A stretch of 64,000 nt of DNA, taken from positions 620,001-684,000 of the forward strand of contig NZ_WACP01000001.1 in the NCBI RefSeq assembly GCF_008973665.1. Direction: 5' to 3'. Made by a program: the position numbers and the translations under genes. Under the pieces are notes generated by a model. The model saw only the letters and a list, made by a program, of their open reading frames with translations. It searched no databases and was not told the DNA's origin. Within the stretch, counting starts at the first letter, position 1. Every line of letters begins with the position of its first letter. Below, one piece after another: positions 17,231-26,988 of this stretch. Source of the stretch: Paenibacillus tengchongensis. GTDB lineage: Bacteria > Bacillota > Bacilli > Paenibacillales > Paenibacillaceae.

Positions 17231-18907
17231 ATGTTGTCATCCATTATTGCTCATATTCCGGACTGGCTCGTCTTCTTTCAGGCAGCCATTGCTTTCCTGC
17301 TTCCCGTCGGTGCTAACTATCTCTATAACATATTGAACGCCTGGGGCAATACCGGAAGGTTCACGGCAGCTGCTGCCGGCCGCAATGCAGCACATAAAGA
17401 CAAAACGGCGCTTTCTGCATCCCAGCCATCCCCGTCCTCCGCTTCCGGCACCCCCTTCAGCGGCAATTATGCCGCCGATTTGCAAGCGATCCGCAGCGCC
17501 ATCGGCAGCAACAGCGATCTTCATTTCAGAGAGTTCCCGCTGACGAAGCTGCACACGAAGGGAACGCTGATCTATGTAGACGGGATGCAGAACGACCGCC
17601 TGCTCAATTTGCGGATTATGGAGTATCTGATGTTTGAGGCCACTGCAGATACGCTGGCCTCCCCCTTAAATAGTGTGCCAGCGATGCCATTCAGCGATTT
17701 AACCGCGGCCGCCGATTTGACCGCTTTTAACAGATCGGTATTGTTCGGACACGCCGGCCTGCTGATCGACGGGATGCCGCATGGGCTGCTGATCGAACTT
17801 CCGGGCGGCGCCAACCGCAGCGTGACGGAACCTGTCTCCGAAGCGCTGCTGCGCGGCCCGCGCCTCGGCTTCTCCGAGGTGCTGAGCGAGAATACCTCCA
17901 TGCTGCGCTGCCAGGGGTTCAGCGACGGGCTGGAGCTGAAGAGCTACCGGATCGGTAATCAGATGCAGAAGGATCTGGTTATCGCCTACATGAAGGATAT
18001 CGTGAATCCCGAGCTTCTGCAGGAGGTGGAGACGCGAATCTCGACGATTGATTCCGATTTCCTGGCGGAATCGGGTTATGTCGAGCAGTTAATTGAAGAT
18101 AACTGGCTTAGCCCATTTCAGCAGGTTCAGAATACGGAGCGGCCCGACCGGGTCATCAGCGCCCTCATGGAAGGACGGATTGCCATCCTGCTGAACGGAA
18201 CGCCATTTGCCCTGATTGTTCCGGTTACGTTCAGCATGCTGCTGCAATCCCCGGAAGACTACTATGAACGCTGGCTGCCGGGGTCTCTGCTGCGGATGCT
18301 GCGCTTCGCCGCAGCTTTCCTGGCCCTGATGGCCCCGGCGCTGTATATCTCGTTCATCTCCTTTCATCCCGGACTGATACCAACCGAGCTGGCCATTTCG
18401 ATCATCGAGGCAAGGCAAGGCGTTCCTTTTCCCTCCATCATTGAAGTATTGATCCTGGAGGTATCCATCGAGATTCTCCGCGAAGCCGGAATCCGGCTGC
18501 CCAAGCCCGTCGGACCGGCCATGGGCATCGTCGGCGGGCTGATTATCGGCGACGCCGCCGTTAACGCAGGCATCGTCAGCCCGTTTCTGGTTATCGTAGT
18601 CGCTGTTACGGCGATTTCCTCCTTCTCCATTCCGATGTACAGCGCCGGAATTACCCTCCGGCTCCTGCGTTTTGCCGGAATGCTGTTCGCCGCTTTTCTC
18701 GGGATGTTCGGGACGATTCTGTTCTTTCTGCTGCTGTGCAGCCATTTGACCAAGCTTAAGAGCTTCGGCGTGCCTTACCTGACGCCCGTTTCACCTTTTA
18801 GGCTCCGCGATTGGAAGGATCTCTTCTTCCGGGCGCCTCTCTCGCTGATGAAGCGGAGACCGGCCATGCTGAAGACGCAGAACGACCGGCGGAAGTCAAA
18901 AGTCTGA
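17231..18907 (+). CDS. Spore germination protein, GerA family (A subunit)
   Basis: The A subunit of a nutrient germinant receptor in the inner spore membrane. The 558 residues begin with a hydrophobic segment and a low-complexity linker. A soluble N-terminal domain follows (GTLIYVDGMQNDRLLNLRIMEYLM, given here in parts: GTLIYVDGMQND, LLNLRIMEYLM; then RGPRLGFSEVLSENTSMLR and VNPELLQEVETRISTID). The C-terminal membrane domain starts at about residue 330 with LLQSPEDYYERW and several spans, including FHPGLIPTELAISIIEARQGVPFPSIIEVLI, read as FHPGLIPTELA and GVPFPSIIEVLILE, a block typical of the family. GGGGGAGG precedes the ATG by 10 bases. It is the first gene of the gerA-gerB-gerC operon; such operons are read in the forespore. 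Confidence 0.93.
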   Translation: MLSSIIAHIPDWLVFFQAAIAFLLPVGANYLYNILNAWGNTGRFTAAAAGRNAAHKDKTALSASQPSPSSASGTPFSGNYAADLQAIRSAIGSNSDLHFREFPLTKLHTKGTLIYVDGMQNDRLLNLRIMEYLMFEATADTLASPLNSVPAMPFSDLTAAADLTAFNRSVLFGHAGLLIDGMPHGLLIELPGGANRSVTEPVSEALLRGPRLGFSEVLSENTSMLRCQGFSDGLELKSYRIGNQMQKDLVIAYMKDIVNPELLQEVETRISTIDSDFLAESGYVEQLIEDNWLSPFQQVQNTERPDRVISALMEGRIAILLNGTPFALIVPVTFSMLLQSPEDYYERWLPGSLLRMLRFAAAFLALMAPALYISFISFHPGLIPTELAISIIEARQGVPFPSIIEVLILEVSIEILREAGIRLPKPVGPAMGIVGGLIIGDAAVNAGIVSPFLVIVVAVTAISSFSIPMYSAGITLRLLRFAGMLFAAFLGMFGTILFFLLLCSHLTKLKSFGVPYLTPVSPFRLRDWKDLFFRAPLSLMKRRPAMLKTQNDRRKSKV

Positions 18908-18931
18908 TATTTTGCAGAAGGAGGCCAGAAT

Positions 18932-20035
18932 TTGTTTACTAGAACCGACGATAAAATCACGGCGTCTCAGGCTGCCGTCTTCCTGAACAACAGCGTACTG
19001 GGTGCAGGTATATTGACGCTGCCTCGGGGGGTCAGCGAAGCGGTAAAAACTCCGGATTCCTGGATCTCTATCCTGCTAAGCGGGGTCATCGTGATGCTGG
19101 TCATTCTGCTGATGGTGAAGCTCAGCCAGCAGTTCCCCGGACAGACGGTCTTCCAGTACGCCGGACGAATCTCCGGCAAGTTCATCGGAGGCCTGCTCTG
19201 CCTGCTGCTCGCTATTTACTTCGTTGTCCTCGCTGGCTTTGAAATCCGCTCGTTAGCCGAGGTCACCTTGTTCTTCCTGCTGGAAGGCACGCCGATCTGG
19301 GCTGTCATTGTGCCGTTCATCTGGGCAGGCACTTATCTGGTCTGCGGCGGCATCAATTCGATCGCCCGCGTCTTCCAGATCATTCTTCCCATCAGCATTG
19401 TAGTATTGCTTATCTCCTATGGCGTCAGCCTGCGGCTGTTCAACCTTGATCATCTCCGGCCGGTGTTAAGCGACGGCATCGCTCCCGTATTAAGAGGGCT
19501 CAAGCCGACAGTACTCGTCTACACGGGCTGCGAAGTGACCATGACACTTGTCGCTTTCATGCAGCAGCCCCGCCAGGCTGTCAAAGCCATGCTGGCCGGT
19601 ATCGGGTTACCGCTATGCCTCTACCTATTGACGGTTCTGGTGGTCATCGGGGGACTTTCCATCGACTCCGCCATTACCAGCACCTGGCCGACCATCGACC
19701 TGATCCGCAGCTTTGAGATTACAGGCTTTTTCGTTGAACGGCTGGAGTTCCCGCTGATGGTGATCTGGCTGATGCAGATGTTCTGCAATTTCTGCAGCTT
19801 CTTTTTTCAGGCTTCGCTCGGGTTCTCGCAAATCTTCCGGCTGAAGCTGAAACCGGTCATCTTTGTTATGGTGCCGCTGATTTTCCTTGCCTCCATGGTG
19901 CCAAAGAGCGTGGGGGATGTCTTCGCCCTGGGCGATGCGATCGGAAATATGGGGATCGCCCTGTTCATCCTGATTCCGCTGCTTCATTCCGGCATATGGC
20001 TGCTGCGCAAGAAAGGGGTGAAGCAGAATGGTTAG
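18932..20035 (+). CDS. Spore germination protein, GerB family (B subunit, APC-type)
   Basis: The B subunit of the germinant receptor, with about ten membrane spans and the amino acid permease fold; in characterised receptors this subunit binds the germinant. Seen: ITASQAAVFLNNSVLGAGIL at the start, TLPRGVSEAVKTPDSWI and repeated hydrophobic helices to the end. The length of 367 residues is typical. The start is TTG, with AAGGAGG 7 bases upstream, 24 bp after the A gene. Its stop overlaps the C gene by 8 bases. Confidence 0.93.
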   Translation: MFTRTDDKITASQAAVFLNNSVLGAGILTLPRGVSEAVKTPDSWISILLSGVIVMLVILLMVKLSQQFPGQTVFQYAGRISGKFIGGLLCLLLAIYFVVLAGFEIRSLAEVTLFFLLEGTPIWAVIVPFIWAGTYLVCGGINSIARVFQIILPISIVVLLISYGVSLRLFNLDHLRPVLSDGIAPVLRGLKPTVLVYTGCEVTMTLVAFMQQPRQAVKAMLAGIGLPLCLYLLTVLVVIGGLSIDSAITSTWPTIDLIRSFEITGFFVERLEFPLMVIWLMQMFCNFCSFFFQASLGFSQIFRLKLKPVIFVMVPLIFLASMVPKSVGDVFALGDAIGNMGIALFILIPLLHSGIWLLRKKGVKQNG

Positions 20036-21227
20036 ACGAACCGTCATAGTATCGCTGTGTCTGCTGTTCTCCGTCTTGACGTCCGGCTGCTGGAGCAGCA
20101 AGGAAATTGAGGATCTGGCGCTGTATACCGGCCTGGCACTGGATGTCGGTGAGCCGGCCCCGGTCGAGAAAGAATTCGAGGAGAAAGGAGGAACATATTC
20201 CAAGCAGAACAAGGTGGTGGCTACTGTCCAGGTCGTCCCCATCAAATCGGCCAGCGGCTCCATGGACAAAAAAGGGGGCGGGGGCGGCGGCCAACAGAAG
20301 CCTTACAGCAATGTATCAGGGGCCGGCGATTCCATTCTGGAAATCTTCCGGCAATTCTCCATCCGCCGGGATCGCCCGATCATCGGGCATCATCTCAAGG
20401 TGATCATTATTTCCGCCGAGCTGCTGAAGCGTCAGACCATCTCGCAGCTGATGGATTTTGTGATGCGTGACAACGATATCCGTCCAAGCACCATGGTGTA
20501 TATCAGCCAAGGCACCGCCAGAGATACCCTGACCTCCGACCAGCCGAACGAGATCCCTTCTTTTCATATCATGGGGATGATCCGCAACCAGAGCAGGACG
20601 AGCAAGGTGCTGAGTCCGGTTACGCTGGCAAGGCTGGATGCGCTCACCTATTCCAAAAGAAGCTTTGTGCTGCAGAATCTCATTAAAGGAGACGGAGAAG
20701 TTGAATTTTCGGGGGCGGGTATCGTCAAGGGGGACACCGGGCACTGGATCGGGTTTCTCAATCAGGAAGATACGGAGTGCGTAGCCTGGCTGAACAATGA
20801 GGGCAAAGCCGGAGCGATCAAAGCGTATGACAGCAGCGGCGAACCGATGACCTATGAAATCAAGGCAATGGACAGTAAAATTACAGCCACGGCAGACGGC
20901 GGCTGCATTTCCTTCTCCGTTAAGCTCTCTTCTGAAGGCCGGTTTATTGAAACCTGGAACGATCAGGACACTTCTTCCTCGCAGGAGTTTGCGGACAATG
21001 CGGGCCGGATCTTTGAGGCCAAGCTGGCGAAGATGATGCAGGCCTTGCTCGGCAAGCTGCAGAACGAATATCAGTGCGATGCCGCCGGGTTCGGGGACAA
21101 ACTGGCCATTCAGCAGCCCGCTGTCTGGAAGGAGGTAAAGGATCACTGGGATGAGGCCTTCAGTAAAGCAAAGATCGAGATTACCTATGATCTGAAAATA
21201 ACCGACTTCGGTTCATTTACGGAATGA
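20028..21227 (+). CDS. Spore germination lipoprotein, Ger(x)C family (C subunit)
   Basis: The C subunit of the germinant receptor, a lipoprotein on the outer face of the inner spore membrane. The signal has lipobox LTSGCWSSKEIEDL, and the motif C-W-(S/D)-x-x-E-(I/L) after the lipid cysteine is characteristic. A basic, glycine-rich loop near residues 80-90 (KKGGGGGGQQK) interrupts domain 1. Later blocks PIIGHHLKVIIISAELLK, RDNDIRPSTMVYISQGTAR and KMMQALLGKLQNEYQCDAAGF fit GerC domains 1-3. The length of 399 residues is normal. The ATG overlaps the end of the B gene and follows AAGGGG. Confidence 0.92.
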   Translation: MVRRTVIVSLCLLFSVLTSGCWSSKEIEDLALYTGLALDVGEPAPVEKEFEEKGGTYSKQNKVVATVQVVPIKSASGSMDKKGGGGGGQQKPYSNVSGAGDSILEIFRQFSIRRDRPIIGHHLKVIIISAELLKRQTISQLMDFVMRDNDIRPSTMVYISQGTARDTLTSDQPNEIPSFHIMGMIRNQSRTSKVLSPVTLARLDALTYSKRSFVLQNLIKGDGEVEFSGAGIVKGDTGHWIGFLNQEDTECVAWLNNEGKAGAIKAYDSSGEPMTYEIKAMDSKITATADGGCISFSVKLSSEGRFIETWNDQDTSSSQEFADNAGRIFEAKLAKMMQALLGKLQNEYQCDAAGFGDKLAIQQPAVWKEVKDHWDEAFSKAKIEITYDLKITDFGSFTE

Positions 21228-21238
21228 GCCCAGTTGTA

Positions 21239-21283
21239 CAAAAAAAGACGGGCTTCGCAACATACGAATGCCCGCCGTCTTAT
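21239..21283 (-). terminator. Terminator between gerC and the convergent GH42 gene
   Basis: AAGACGGGC pairs with GCCCGCCGTCTT around a loop. On the minus strand the stem is followed by seven T residues, so it best serves the GH42 gene ending at 21298; it may also slow gerC transcripts. Confidence 0.78.
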
Positions 21284-21297
21284 TACTGATTGTCCGC

Positions 21298-23337
21298 TTA
21301 GCTCTGGCTGGACAGAATCATTACGCCGCGTCCCGGTACTGTAACAGAACCGCTGTGCGTCTCACCCATCAGCAGATCGGTACGTTCTGCCGGACCGATG
21401 TCGGCGGTAAGCTCGCCCTCATGGTGATTGAGCAGGAACAGGAAGGACACGCCGTCCTTCACGCGCTGTACGGATTCGATCCCTTGCGGTGCGCGCACCA
21501 GCGGCTTGATGCCGTTCTCTGCGCTCAGGTTGGCCAGGAAGCCCTGCAGGAAGGCCTGCTCCGGACTGCTGGCTACGTAGTACGCCTTGCCTTGGCCGAA
21601 GCTGTTCACCGTCAGCACGGGCATGCCTTTATAGAAATCCGAACCGTACTGTGCCAGCACTTCGGCACCTTCGGAATGAATCAGGTCGCAGAGCAGATTG
21701 CAGGTGTAGGCGCCGCCCAGCTCACCCCACTGCTTGTTCATGACGATCTGATTGCTCATCTCCGGCAGCAGCGCATCGATCTCCTCGGCCCAGATCCCCA
21801 GCACCTTGCGCAGCTCTCCCGGATAACCTCCGACAGTCACCAGATCGTTCTCATTGACGATGCCGCTGAAGAATGTCGTAACAAACGTACCTCCTGCCTG
21901 TACAAAAGCCTCCACCTTCTCGGCAAAGCCCGGCTTGATCATATACAGCACCGGTGCGATAACGATTTTGTATTTGGACAAGTCTTCTTCGATCCCGATG
22001 AGATCGGCTTCGATGTTCTGCTGGTACAGCGCATCGTAATACTTATGCACTTCCTTCATATAATCCAGCGCGACCGTCGGTCCGCTCGACAGCTCCAGCG
22101 CCCAGCGGTTATCCCAGTCGTAGAGAATGCCGATTTCGGCGGCGCTTCGCGCATCCAGCAGCGCGTCTCCAAGCTGCTCCAGCTCGCGGCCGAGCTCTGC
22201 GCATTCACGGAAGACGCGGGTGTGCTCATGCCCGACATGCTCGATCACCGCGCCGTGATACTTCTCGCAGGCTCCAATGGAGCGGCGCAGCTGGAAGAAG
22301 AGCACCGTGTCCGCGCCGCGGGCAACGGCCTGGTAGCTCCACAGCCGCATGACTCCTGGCCGCTTCACGGAGTTGTAAGGCATCCAGTTCTGCTGGCTCG
22401 GCGTCTGCTCCATCAGCATGAACGGCTGGCCGTTCTTCAGTCCGCGCATCAGGTCATGCGTCATTGCCGTAAAGCTGACCGGCGTATCGAGCGCAGGATA
22501 GTTGTCCCAGGAAATTACATCCATGTGCTTGGCCCATTTGAAATAATCCAGTCCCGGATAAAAGCCCATCAAGTTCGTCGTTATCGGTATGTTCGTGCTG
22601 TGCTCCTTAATCGCATCATACTCGATCTTGTAGCATTCCAGCAGGCTGTCGGACATGAAGCGGCGGTAATCGAGCGAGATGCCCTGGAAATTCGTGCGGT
22701 TGCCGTCCCACTCCTCGCTTAGCTCATTCGGCAGCACAATCTCTTCCCAGTCGTAGAAGGTATGGCTCCAGAACCGGGTGTTCCAGGCTTTGTTGAGCGC
22801 ATCCAGCGAGCCGTAACGCTCCTTCAACCATACGCGGAACGCCGCAGCGGATTCTTCCGAATAGTCATGCCCGCCGTATTCATTGGAGATATGCCAGCAG
22901 AGCAGCGCCGGATGATCCTTGTAGCGCTCAGCCAACTTGCCCGCCAGCTTGGCGGCGAACTTGCGGTAGACCGGGCTGTTCGGGTTGGAGTTGTGGCGGC
23001 CGCCGAATTTGCGCTTGCGTCCCTTCTCATCCACGCGCGTTACTTCCGGATAGCGGCGGGCCATCCAGGCGGGATGAGCACCGGTGCTGGTCGCCAGAAT
23101 AACGTAAGTCCGATTCTTATATAAACGGTCGATCAGCGCATCGAGATGGGAGAAGTCATAGACCTCTTCCGAAGGCTGGATCAGCGCCCAGTTGAATACA
23201 TTAATGGTTGCGACATCGATGCCCGCCAGCTTGAACATCCGCTCGTCCTCAGCCCATACCGGGGCGTCCCACTGCTCGGGATTGTAATCTCCGCCGTACC
23301 AGATTTTCGGCAATTGTTCGTTGATCACCTGTTGCAC
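21298..23337 (-). CDS. GH42 beta-galactosidase (no zinc-cluster cysteines)
   Basis: A cytoplasmic glycoside hydrolase family 42 enzyme that removes terminal beta-galactose from short oligosaccharides. Seen: WYGGDYNPEQWD, the family start; the acid/base glutamate in CWHISNEYGGHDY near residue 153; the nucleophile in FMLMEQTPSQQNW near residue 310; and a C-terminal trimerisation and beta-sandwich part to GRGVMILSS. The length of 679 residues is typical. The cysteines that bind zinc in many GH42 enzymes are absent after the NEYGG block, unlike in the second GH42 of this window. No signal peptide is present. It is divergent from an AraC-type regulator 115 bp away, which probably controls it. Confidence 0.93.
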   Translation of the reverse strand: MQQVINEQLPKIWYGGDYNPEQWDAPVWAEDERMFKLAGIDVATINVFNWALIQPSEEVYDFSHLDALIDRLYKNRTYVILATSTGAHPAWMARRYPEVTRVDEKGRKRKFGGRHNSNPNSPVYRKFAAKLAGKLAERYKDHPALLCWHISNEYGGHDYSEESAAAFRVWLKERYGSLDALNKAWNTRFWSHTFYDWEEIVLPNELSEEWDGNRTNFQGISLDYRRFMSDSLLECYKIEYDAIKEHSTNIPITTNLMGFYPGLDYFKWAKHMDVISWDNYPALDTPVSFTAMTHDLMRGLKNGQPFMLMEQTPSQQNWMPYNSVKRPGVMRLWSYQAVARGADTVLFFQLRRSIGACEKYHGAVIEHVGHEHTRVFRECAELGRELEQLGDALLDARSAAEIGILYDWDNRWALELSSGPTVALDYMKEVHKYYDALYQQNIEADLIGIEEDLSKYKIVIAPVLYMIKPGFAEKVEAFVQAGGTFVTTFFSGIVNENDLVTVGGYPGELRKVLGIWAEEIDALLPEMSNQIVMNKQWGELGGAYTCNLLCDLIHSEGAEVLAQYGSDFYKGMPVLTVNSFGQGKAYYVASSPEQAFLQGFLANLSAENGIKPLVRAPQGIESVQRVKDGVSFLFLLNHHEGELTADIGPAERTDLLMGETHSGSVTVPGRGVMILSSQS

Positions 23338-23452
23338 ATCCTTTATTGTTGTATAATTATATTCCTATTGTATACACAACCATTTTCCCTTTATATATAA
23401 AATAATGTCCATTATCATATAACAATATGGAACTACAGGAGGCACAAATATT

Positions 23453-24289
23453 ATGCTCGCTCCGGATCACCGCCGCATTATTTTCGCCCGTGAGGGCGGT
23501 CAGCAGCTGCCCCTCACGCTGGAGAGTATGGGCTACAACCCCAACCAGGAAGCTGTATCGCGCCCGGATGGTTATCATATTTATCACTGGCTGCAGACGG
23601 CCGGAGGCGAAGGGCTGCTGAAGCTCGACAATGCCGTGCTGGCCCTTCCCGAAGGCTGCGGGGTGCTGCTGCTTCCGGGAACGCCGCATCGCTATAAAGC
23701 CGTCTCCGCGCGCAAATGGGGCACCTACTATCTTACCTTCGGCGGCGGCGCGGCGGAGAGCATTGTGGAGACGCTCGGCATGCAGCCGAACGGGCTGTAC
23801 CGCTGGGAGCCGGAAGCTCCCCTATCGCAGATGATCCTGGACATGCTGGACAGCCATGACGCAGCCGGGGATATCTTCAGTCTCGCCGCCTCCGCAAGCG
23901 CCTACCGCTTCCTGCTGGCCTTGGGCACGTTCGGGCAATCCCGGAACAGCGCCAGCCTTTCCCGCAATGCCGACAAGCTGCAGCCGCTCTTAAAGTGGAT
24001 GGACAGCCATTTCGCTGATCCCGACATCGGCCTGCATGATCTGTCGGCCCAGCTTGGCGTATCCGGCCGTTATCTCGGCAGCCTGTTCATGCAGACCTTC
24101 AGCCTGTCGCCTTACGCCTACCTCGTCCGCCTGCGCATCCGCAAGAGCAAGGAGCTCCTGATCAGCCGCCGCGACTTGACCGTCAAGGCCATCTCCGGGC
24201 AGGTCGGCTTCCGCGACGTCAGCCACTTCGTGGCCACCTTCCGCAAGCTGTCGAACATTACGCCGGAGCAGTTCCGGCGGCTGCACTAG
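23453..24289 (+). CDS. AraC-family transcriptional regulator
   Basis: A 278-residue regulator with an N-terminal cupin-like sensing domain (GYHIYHWLQTAGGEG, GCGVLLLPGTPHRYKA, GTYYLTFGGG) and a C-terminal AraC/XylS domain with two helix-turn-helix units: LHDLSAQLGVSGRYLGSLFM and VKAISGQVGFRDVSHFVATF, ending RKLSNITPEQFRR. It lies divergently next to the first GH42 gene, so it is the likely activator of that gene in response to a galactoside. The shared 115-bp spacer is very A/T-rich and holds TTGTATAATTATA and TATTGTATACACAA, which may be operator halves. The start has AGGAGG upstream at longer than usual spacing. Confidence 0.9.
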   Translation: MLAPDHRRIIFAREGGQQLPLTLESMGYNPNQEAVSRPDGYHIYHWLQTAGGEGLLKLDNAVLALPEGCGVLLLPGTPHRYKAVSARKWGTYYLTFGGGAAESIVETLGMQPNGLYRWEPEAPLSQMILDMLDSHDAAGDIFSLAASASAYRFLLALGTFGQSRNSASLSRNADKLQPLLKWMDSHFADPDIGLHDLSAQLGVSGRYLGSLFMQTFSLSPYAYLVRLRIRKSKELLISRRDLTVKAISGQVGFRDVSHFVATFRKLSNITPEQFRRLH

Positions 24290-24499
24290 ACGCCTGTTCC
24301 TGCGGCGGATGCAGCCGCACCGTGTAGTTCCGGCGGCTGTACAGGCCGCCTGCGGGCGTGGCGGTTGCAGCTGCGCCTGCAGTTGCACCGGCTGCAATGG
24401 TGTATACAGCTCCACTTGCCCAGCTCAGTTAGCCCGCCGACCAAAACAGGCTGCTCCTTCATCAACTCAGGCAAGACTGATGGCCCGCCGGCCTACATT

Positions 24500-24684
24500 T
24501 AGTTGGAAAATCGCAACTTAATATTGCCAATCCGGGCTGCGCTAAACATCTAAGTGGAAAAGCGCCACTTAATTCCAGCAAAATCAGCTTTCGTGAAGCC
24601 GGTTGCCCAAATTAGTTGGCGCAAATCCCATTAGCTTGCAAGTTTTCACCATTTCCCTAAAATTAGTTGGCGATTATCCACTTA
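24500..24684. repeat. Four-motif intergenic repeat element, copy B
   Basis: The same 22-bp motif occurs forward at 24500-24521 and 24551-24572 and inverted at 24612-24633 and 24663-24684, with spacings of 51, 61 and 51 bp. It lies between the 3' ends of the AraC gene (24289) and the second GH42 gene (24866). The preceding 200 bp show no gene, only a hairpin GCGGCTGCA/TGCAGCCGC (24279-24316) across the AraC stop. Confidence 0.85.
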
Positions 24685-24711
24685 GTACCTCTCCTCCGCC
24701 GCCGGTACGCA

Positions 24712-24843
24712 CGGGTTCTCCAGCGATTTTACTGCCGGGGTGTACGAGCCCATCAGCTTTATTGCCGCCGGAGCGCGTGAGCTCATCAGCTTTATTGCTG
24801 CCGGGCACATGATCTCTCCAGCCATTTTGCTGCCCGCCGGAAC
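24712..24843. repeat. Degenerate 33-bp tandem repeat, four units
   Basis: Units begin at about 24714, 24746, 24779 and 24811. The inner two share CATCAGCTTTATTGCYGCCG; the outer two are diverged (TCTCCAGCSATTTTRCTGCC). It directly follows the stop of the second GH42 gene. A 33-bp unit would encode an 11-residue repeat, but there is no start or ribosome site to support a gene. Confidence 0.55.
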
Positions 24844-24865
24844 CGGCTCCCCGATCCTCCTTCTC

Positions 24866-26866
24866 CTACCCCTCCAGAATCTCCACGCCGTACGCTTCCA
24901 GTGCGACCTCCCCGGCGCGCAGCGCACCATCGTAAAGTGCGCTGCGGTAGCTGCCGGGCAGCACGACGGTCTGCGGCGTGCGGCTCAGGTTCAGCAGGAA
25001 CAGGAAGCTGCCGGCTTCGCCGCTGCGCACCGTCGCCTGCACACCTTCCGGCAGGCCGGATATATGGGGCACGCCGTATTTGTCGGCGAGCCCGCCCAGC
25101 AGCTGCGCCCAGTAGCTCTCCTCGGCCTGGGTGCCGAGGTAATAGACCTCGCCGCGGCCGCAGCGGTTCACGGTCACCGCCGGTATTCCGGCGTAGAAAT
25201 CGTCGCCGTACCAGGCCAGCGGCTCAGCCGTGACCGGTGTCAGCAGGTCGCACCACTGCGTGCAGGTGTAGCTTGTCCCCTGCGCATCGACAATGGTGTG
25301 CGCTTCGCCGCCGATCGGGTCGTATTCCTCCACCCGCACCCCGGCGCAGCCACTGAGCAGTCCCGGCAGCGGCTGCATGACGCAGACGTTGTTCAAGTCC
25401 TTCACACCGCTGCGCGGGGTCAATACCAGCGCGCCGCCCGCTTCCGCATAAGCTTCGAGCTGCGCTGCGGTAGCCTCGTCCAGCACATACAGGCTTGGCG
25501 CGATCACTATGCTGTAGCCATCCAGCGGTTCGCCCAGCCGAATGACGTCGCAGCCGATGCCCAGCTTCGTCAGCGCTCGGTGGATCAGCTTGATGTTCTC
25601 GTAGTAGTCGAACCCCTCCGACTGCTTCTGCAGATCCAGCGCCGCCTTCTGCTCGAAGGAATGCAGAAGAGCCACCTTATGGCGCAGCTTGGTTCCCGCA
25701 AGCTGCCCTCCCAGCGCGTTCACCTCGGCGCACAGCCGGCTGAACTCGGCAAACCGCCGGCCCGGCACATTGCTGTGATCGATCAGGCCGTGCCAGTACT
25801 GCTCCGCCCCGACCGCCGCGCTGCGCCAGCGGAAATGCACCACCGTATCCGCGCCGCGGGCAATCGCCTGCCAGGCATAGGCCCGCAGGAGCCCGGGATA
25901 CGGTGTGCGCCACATCGGCATCCAGCAGCCCGGCGGCCCGCTCAGCTGTTCCATGATCCAGAACCCGCGGCGCTTGATGCCGCGCGTCAGGTCCAGCGAC
26001 AGCGCCCCGCTGTAGGGCGTTGTCGCCTGCTTCGCCGGGGAGGTGTTCGGATAGTAGTCGAACGCCGCCACGTCCAGATCCGCCCCGGCCGCGTACAGGT
26101 CAAGCCGCTGCGGGTAGCTGTGAAAGTTATGCGTGATGAAGTGCTCCGGGCAGTGCTCCCGCAGGATCGCCACCTGCGTATGCTGGTAATCCGTCACGCT
26201 GTCCCACTGAAACCGCTGGACATCGAGCAGGAACGACGGATTCTGGAACGGCGAGCCGCCCAGCGGAAGCGTCAGCTCCTCCCAGGAGCTGTACTCTCCG
26301 CTCCAGACCACCGTGCCCCAGGCGCTGTTCACCGCTTCCAGCGAGCCATATTTTTCCTGCACCCAGCGGCGGAAAGCAGCGGTGCAGGAGTCGCAGCAGC
26401 AGTCAATGACGCTGAACTCATTGTCCGTCTGCCAGCCGATGACCGCAGGATGCCCGCTGTAGTGCCGGGCCAGCCGCTCAATGATGCGGCTGCCGTACTC
26501 CCGCAGGGACGCGCTGTTGTAACAGCGGTGCCCGCGTACGCCCGGATGGAAGGTCTGCCCGTCCGCGAAGACCGGCAGCACATCCGGGCAGGCCGTGGTC
26601 AGCCAGCGCGGCGGCGTAGCCGTCGGTGTCCCGATGACCACCTGGATGCCGTAGCGGTGGAACAAGTCCACCGCGCGGTCCAGCCAGGCGAAATCGAATT
26701 CCCCATCCCGCGGCTCCAGCCGGCTCCAGGCGAATTCGCCCACCCGCACAACCTTGACCCCGGTCTCCTGCATCAGCCGGACATCCGGCTCCCACATGGC
26801 TTCCTCCCAGTGCTCCGGATAGTAGTCCACGCCCATCTGCACCTTGTCATAACTCTTCATATTCAT
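24866..26866 (-). CDS. GH42 beta-galactosidase with zinc-binding cysteines
   Basis: The second GH42 enzyme of the window, about 666 residues. Seen: MGVDYYPEHWEEAMWEPD, RVGEFAWSRLEP, the acid/base glutamate in GWQTDNEFSV near residue 150, immediately followed by the cysteine cluster DCCCDSC that, with the earlier cysteine in HRCYNSAS, forms the zinc site of classic GH42 enzymes, and the nucleophile in WIMEQLSGPPG near residue 305. It is cytoplasmic, with no signal peptide. The ATG at 26866 has AAGGA 8 bases upstream; an ORF start at 26908 lacks a site. It follows the sugar importer operon in the same direction but behind a terminator, so it may have its own promoter in the repeat-rich leader. 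Confidence 0.93.
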   Translation of the reverse strand: MNMKSYDKVQMGVDYYPEHWEEAMWEPDVRLMQETGVKVVRVGEFAWSRLEPRDGEFDFAWLDRAVDLFHRYGIQVVIGTPTATPPRWLTTACPDVLPVFADGQTFHPGVRGHRCYNSASLREYGSRIIERLARHYSGHPAVIGWQTDNEFSVIDCCCDSCTAAFRRWVQEKYGSLEAVNSAWGTVVWSGEYSSWEELTLPLGGSPFQNPSFLLDVQRFQWDSVTDYQHTQVAILREHCPEHFITHNFHSYPQRLDLYAAGADLDVAAFDYYPNTSPAKQATTPYSGALSLDLTRGIKRRGFWIMEQLSGPPGCWMPMWRTPYPGLLRAYAWQAIARGADTVVHFRWRSAAVGAEQYWHGLIDHSNVPGRRFAEFSRLCAEVNALGGQLAGTKLRHKVALLHSFEQKAALDLQKQSEGFDYYENIKLIHRALTKLGIGCDVIRLGEPLDGYSIVIAPSLYVLDEATAAQLEAYAEAGGALVLTPRSGVKDLNNVCVMQPLPGLLSGCAGVRVEEYDPIGGEAHTIVDAQGTSYTCTQWCDLLTPVTAEPLAWYGDDFYAGIPAVTVNRCGRGEVYYLGTQAEESYWAQLLGGLADKYGVPHISGLPEGVQATVRSGEAGSFLFLLNLSRTPQTVVLPGSYRSALYDGALRAGEVALEAYGVEILEG

Positions 26867-26988
26867 TATCACATTCCTTCCTCTCCCAAGCTCCTGTCCC
26901 ATTTCCAACCTATTTACTCCCCGTTTGTCTTAGAAAATTCAGCACCGGGCTGCTAAACTACACACAATGCCCCTGTAGTCTCCCTGCC

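Noticed and set aside
24740..26956. 738-codon plus-strand frame opposite the second GH42 gene.
   Set aside because: It is antisense to a clear GH42 enzyme and has no recognisable domain or start site.
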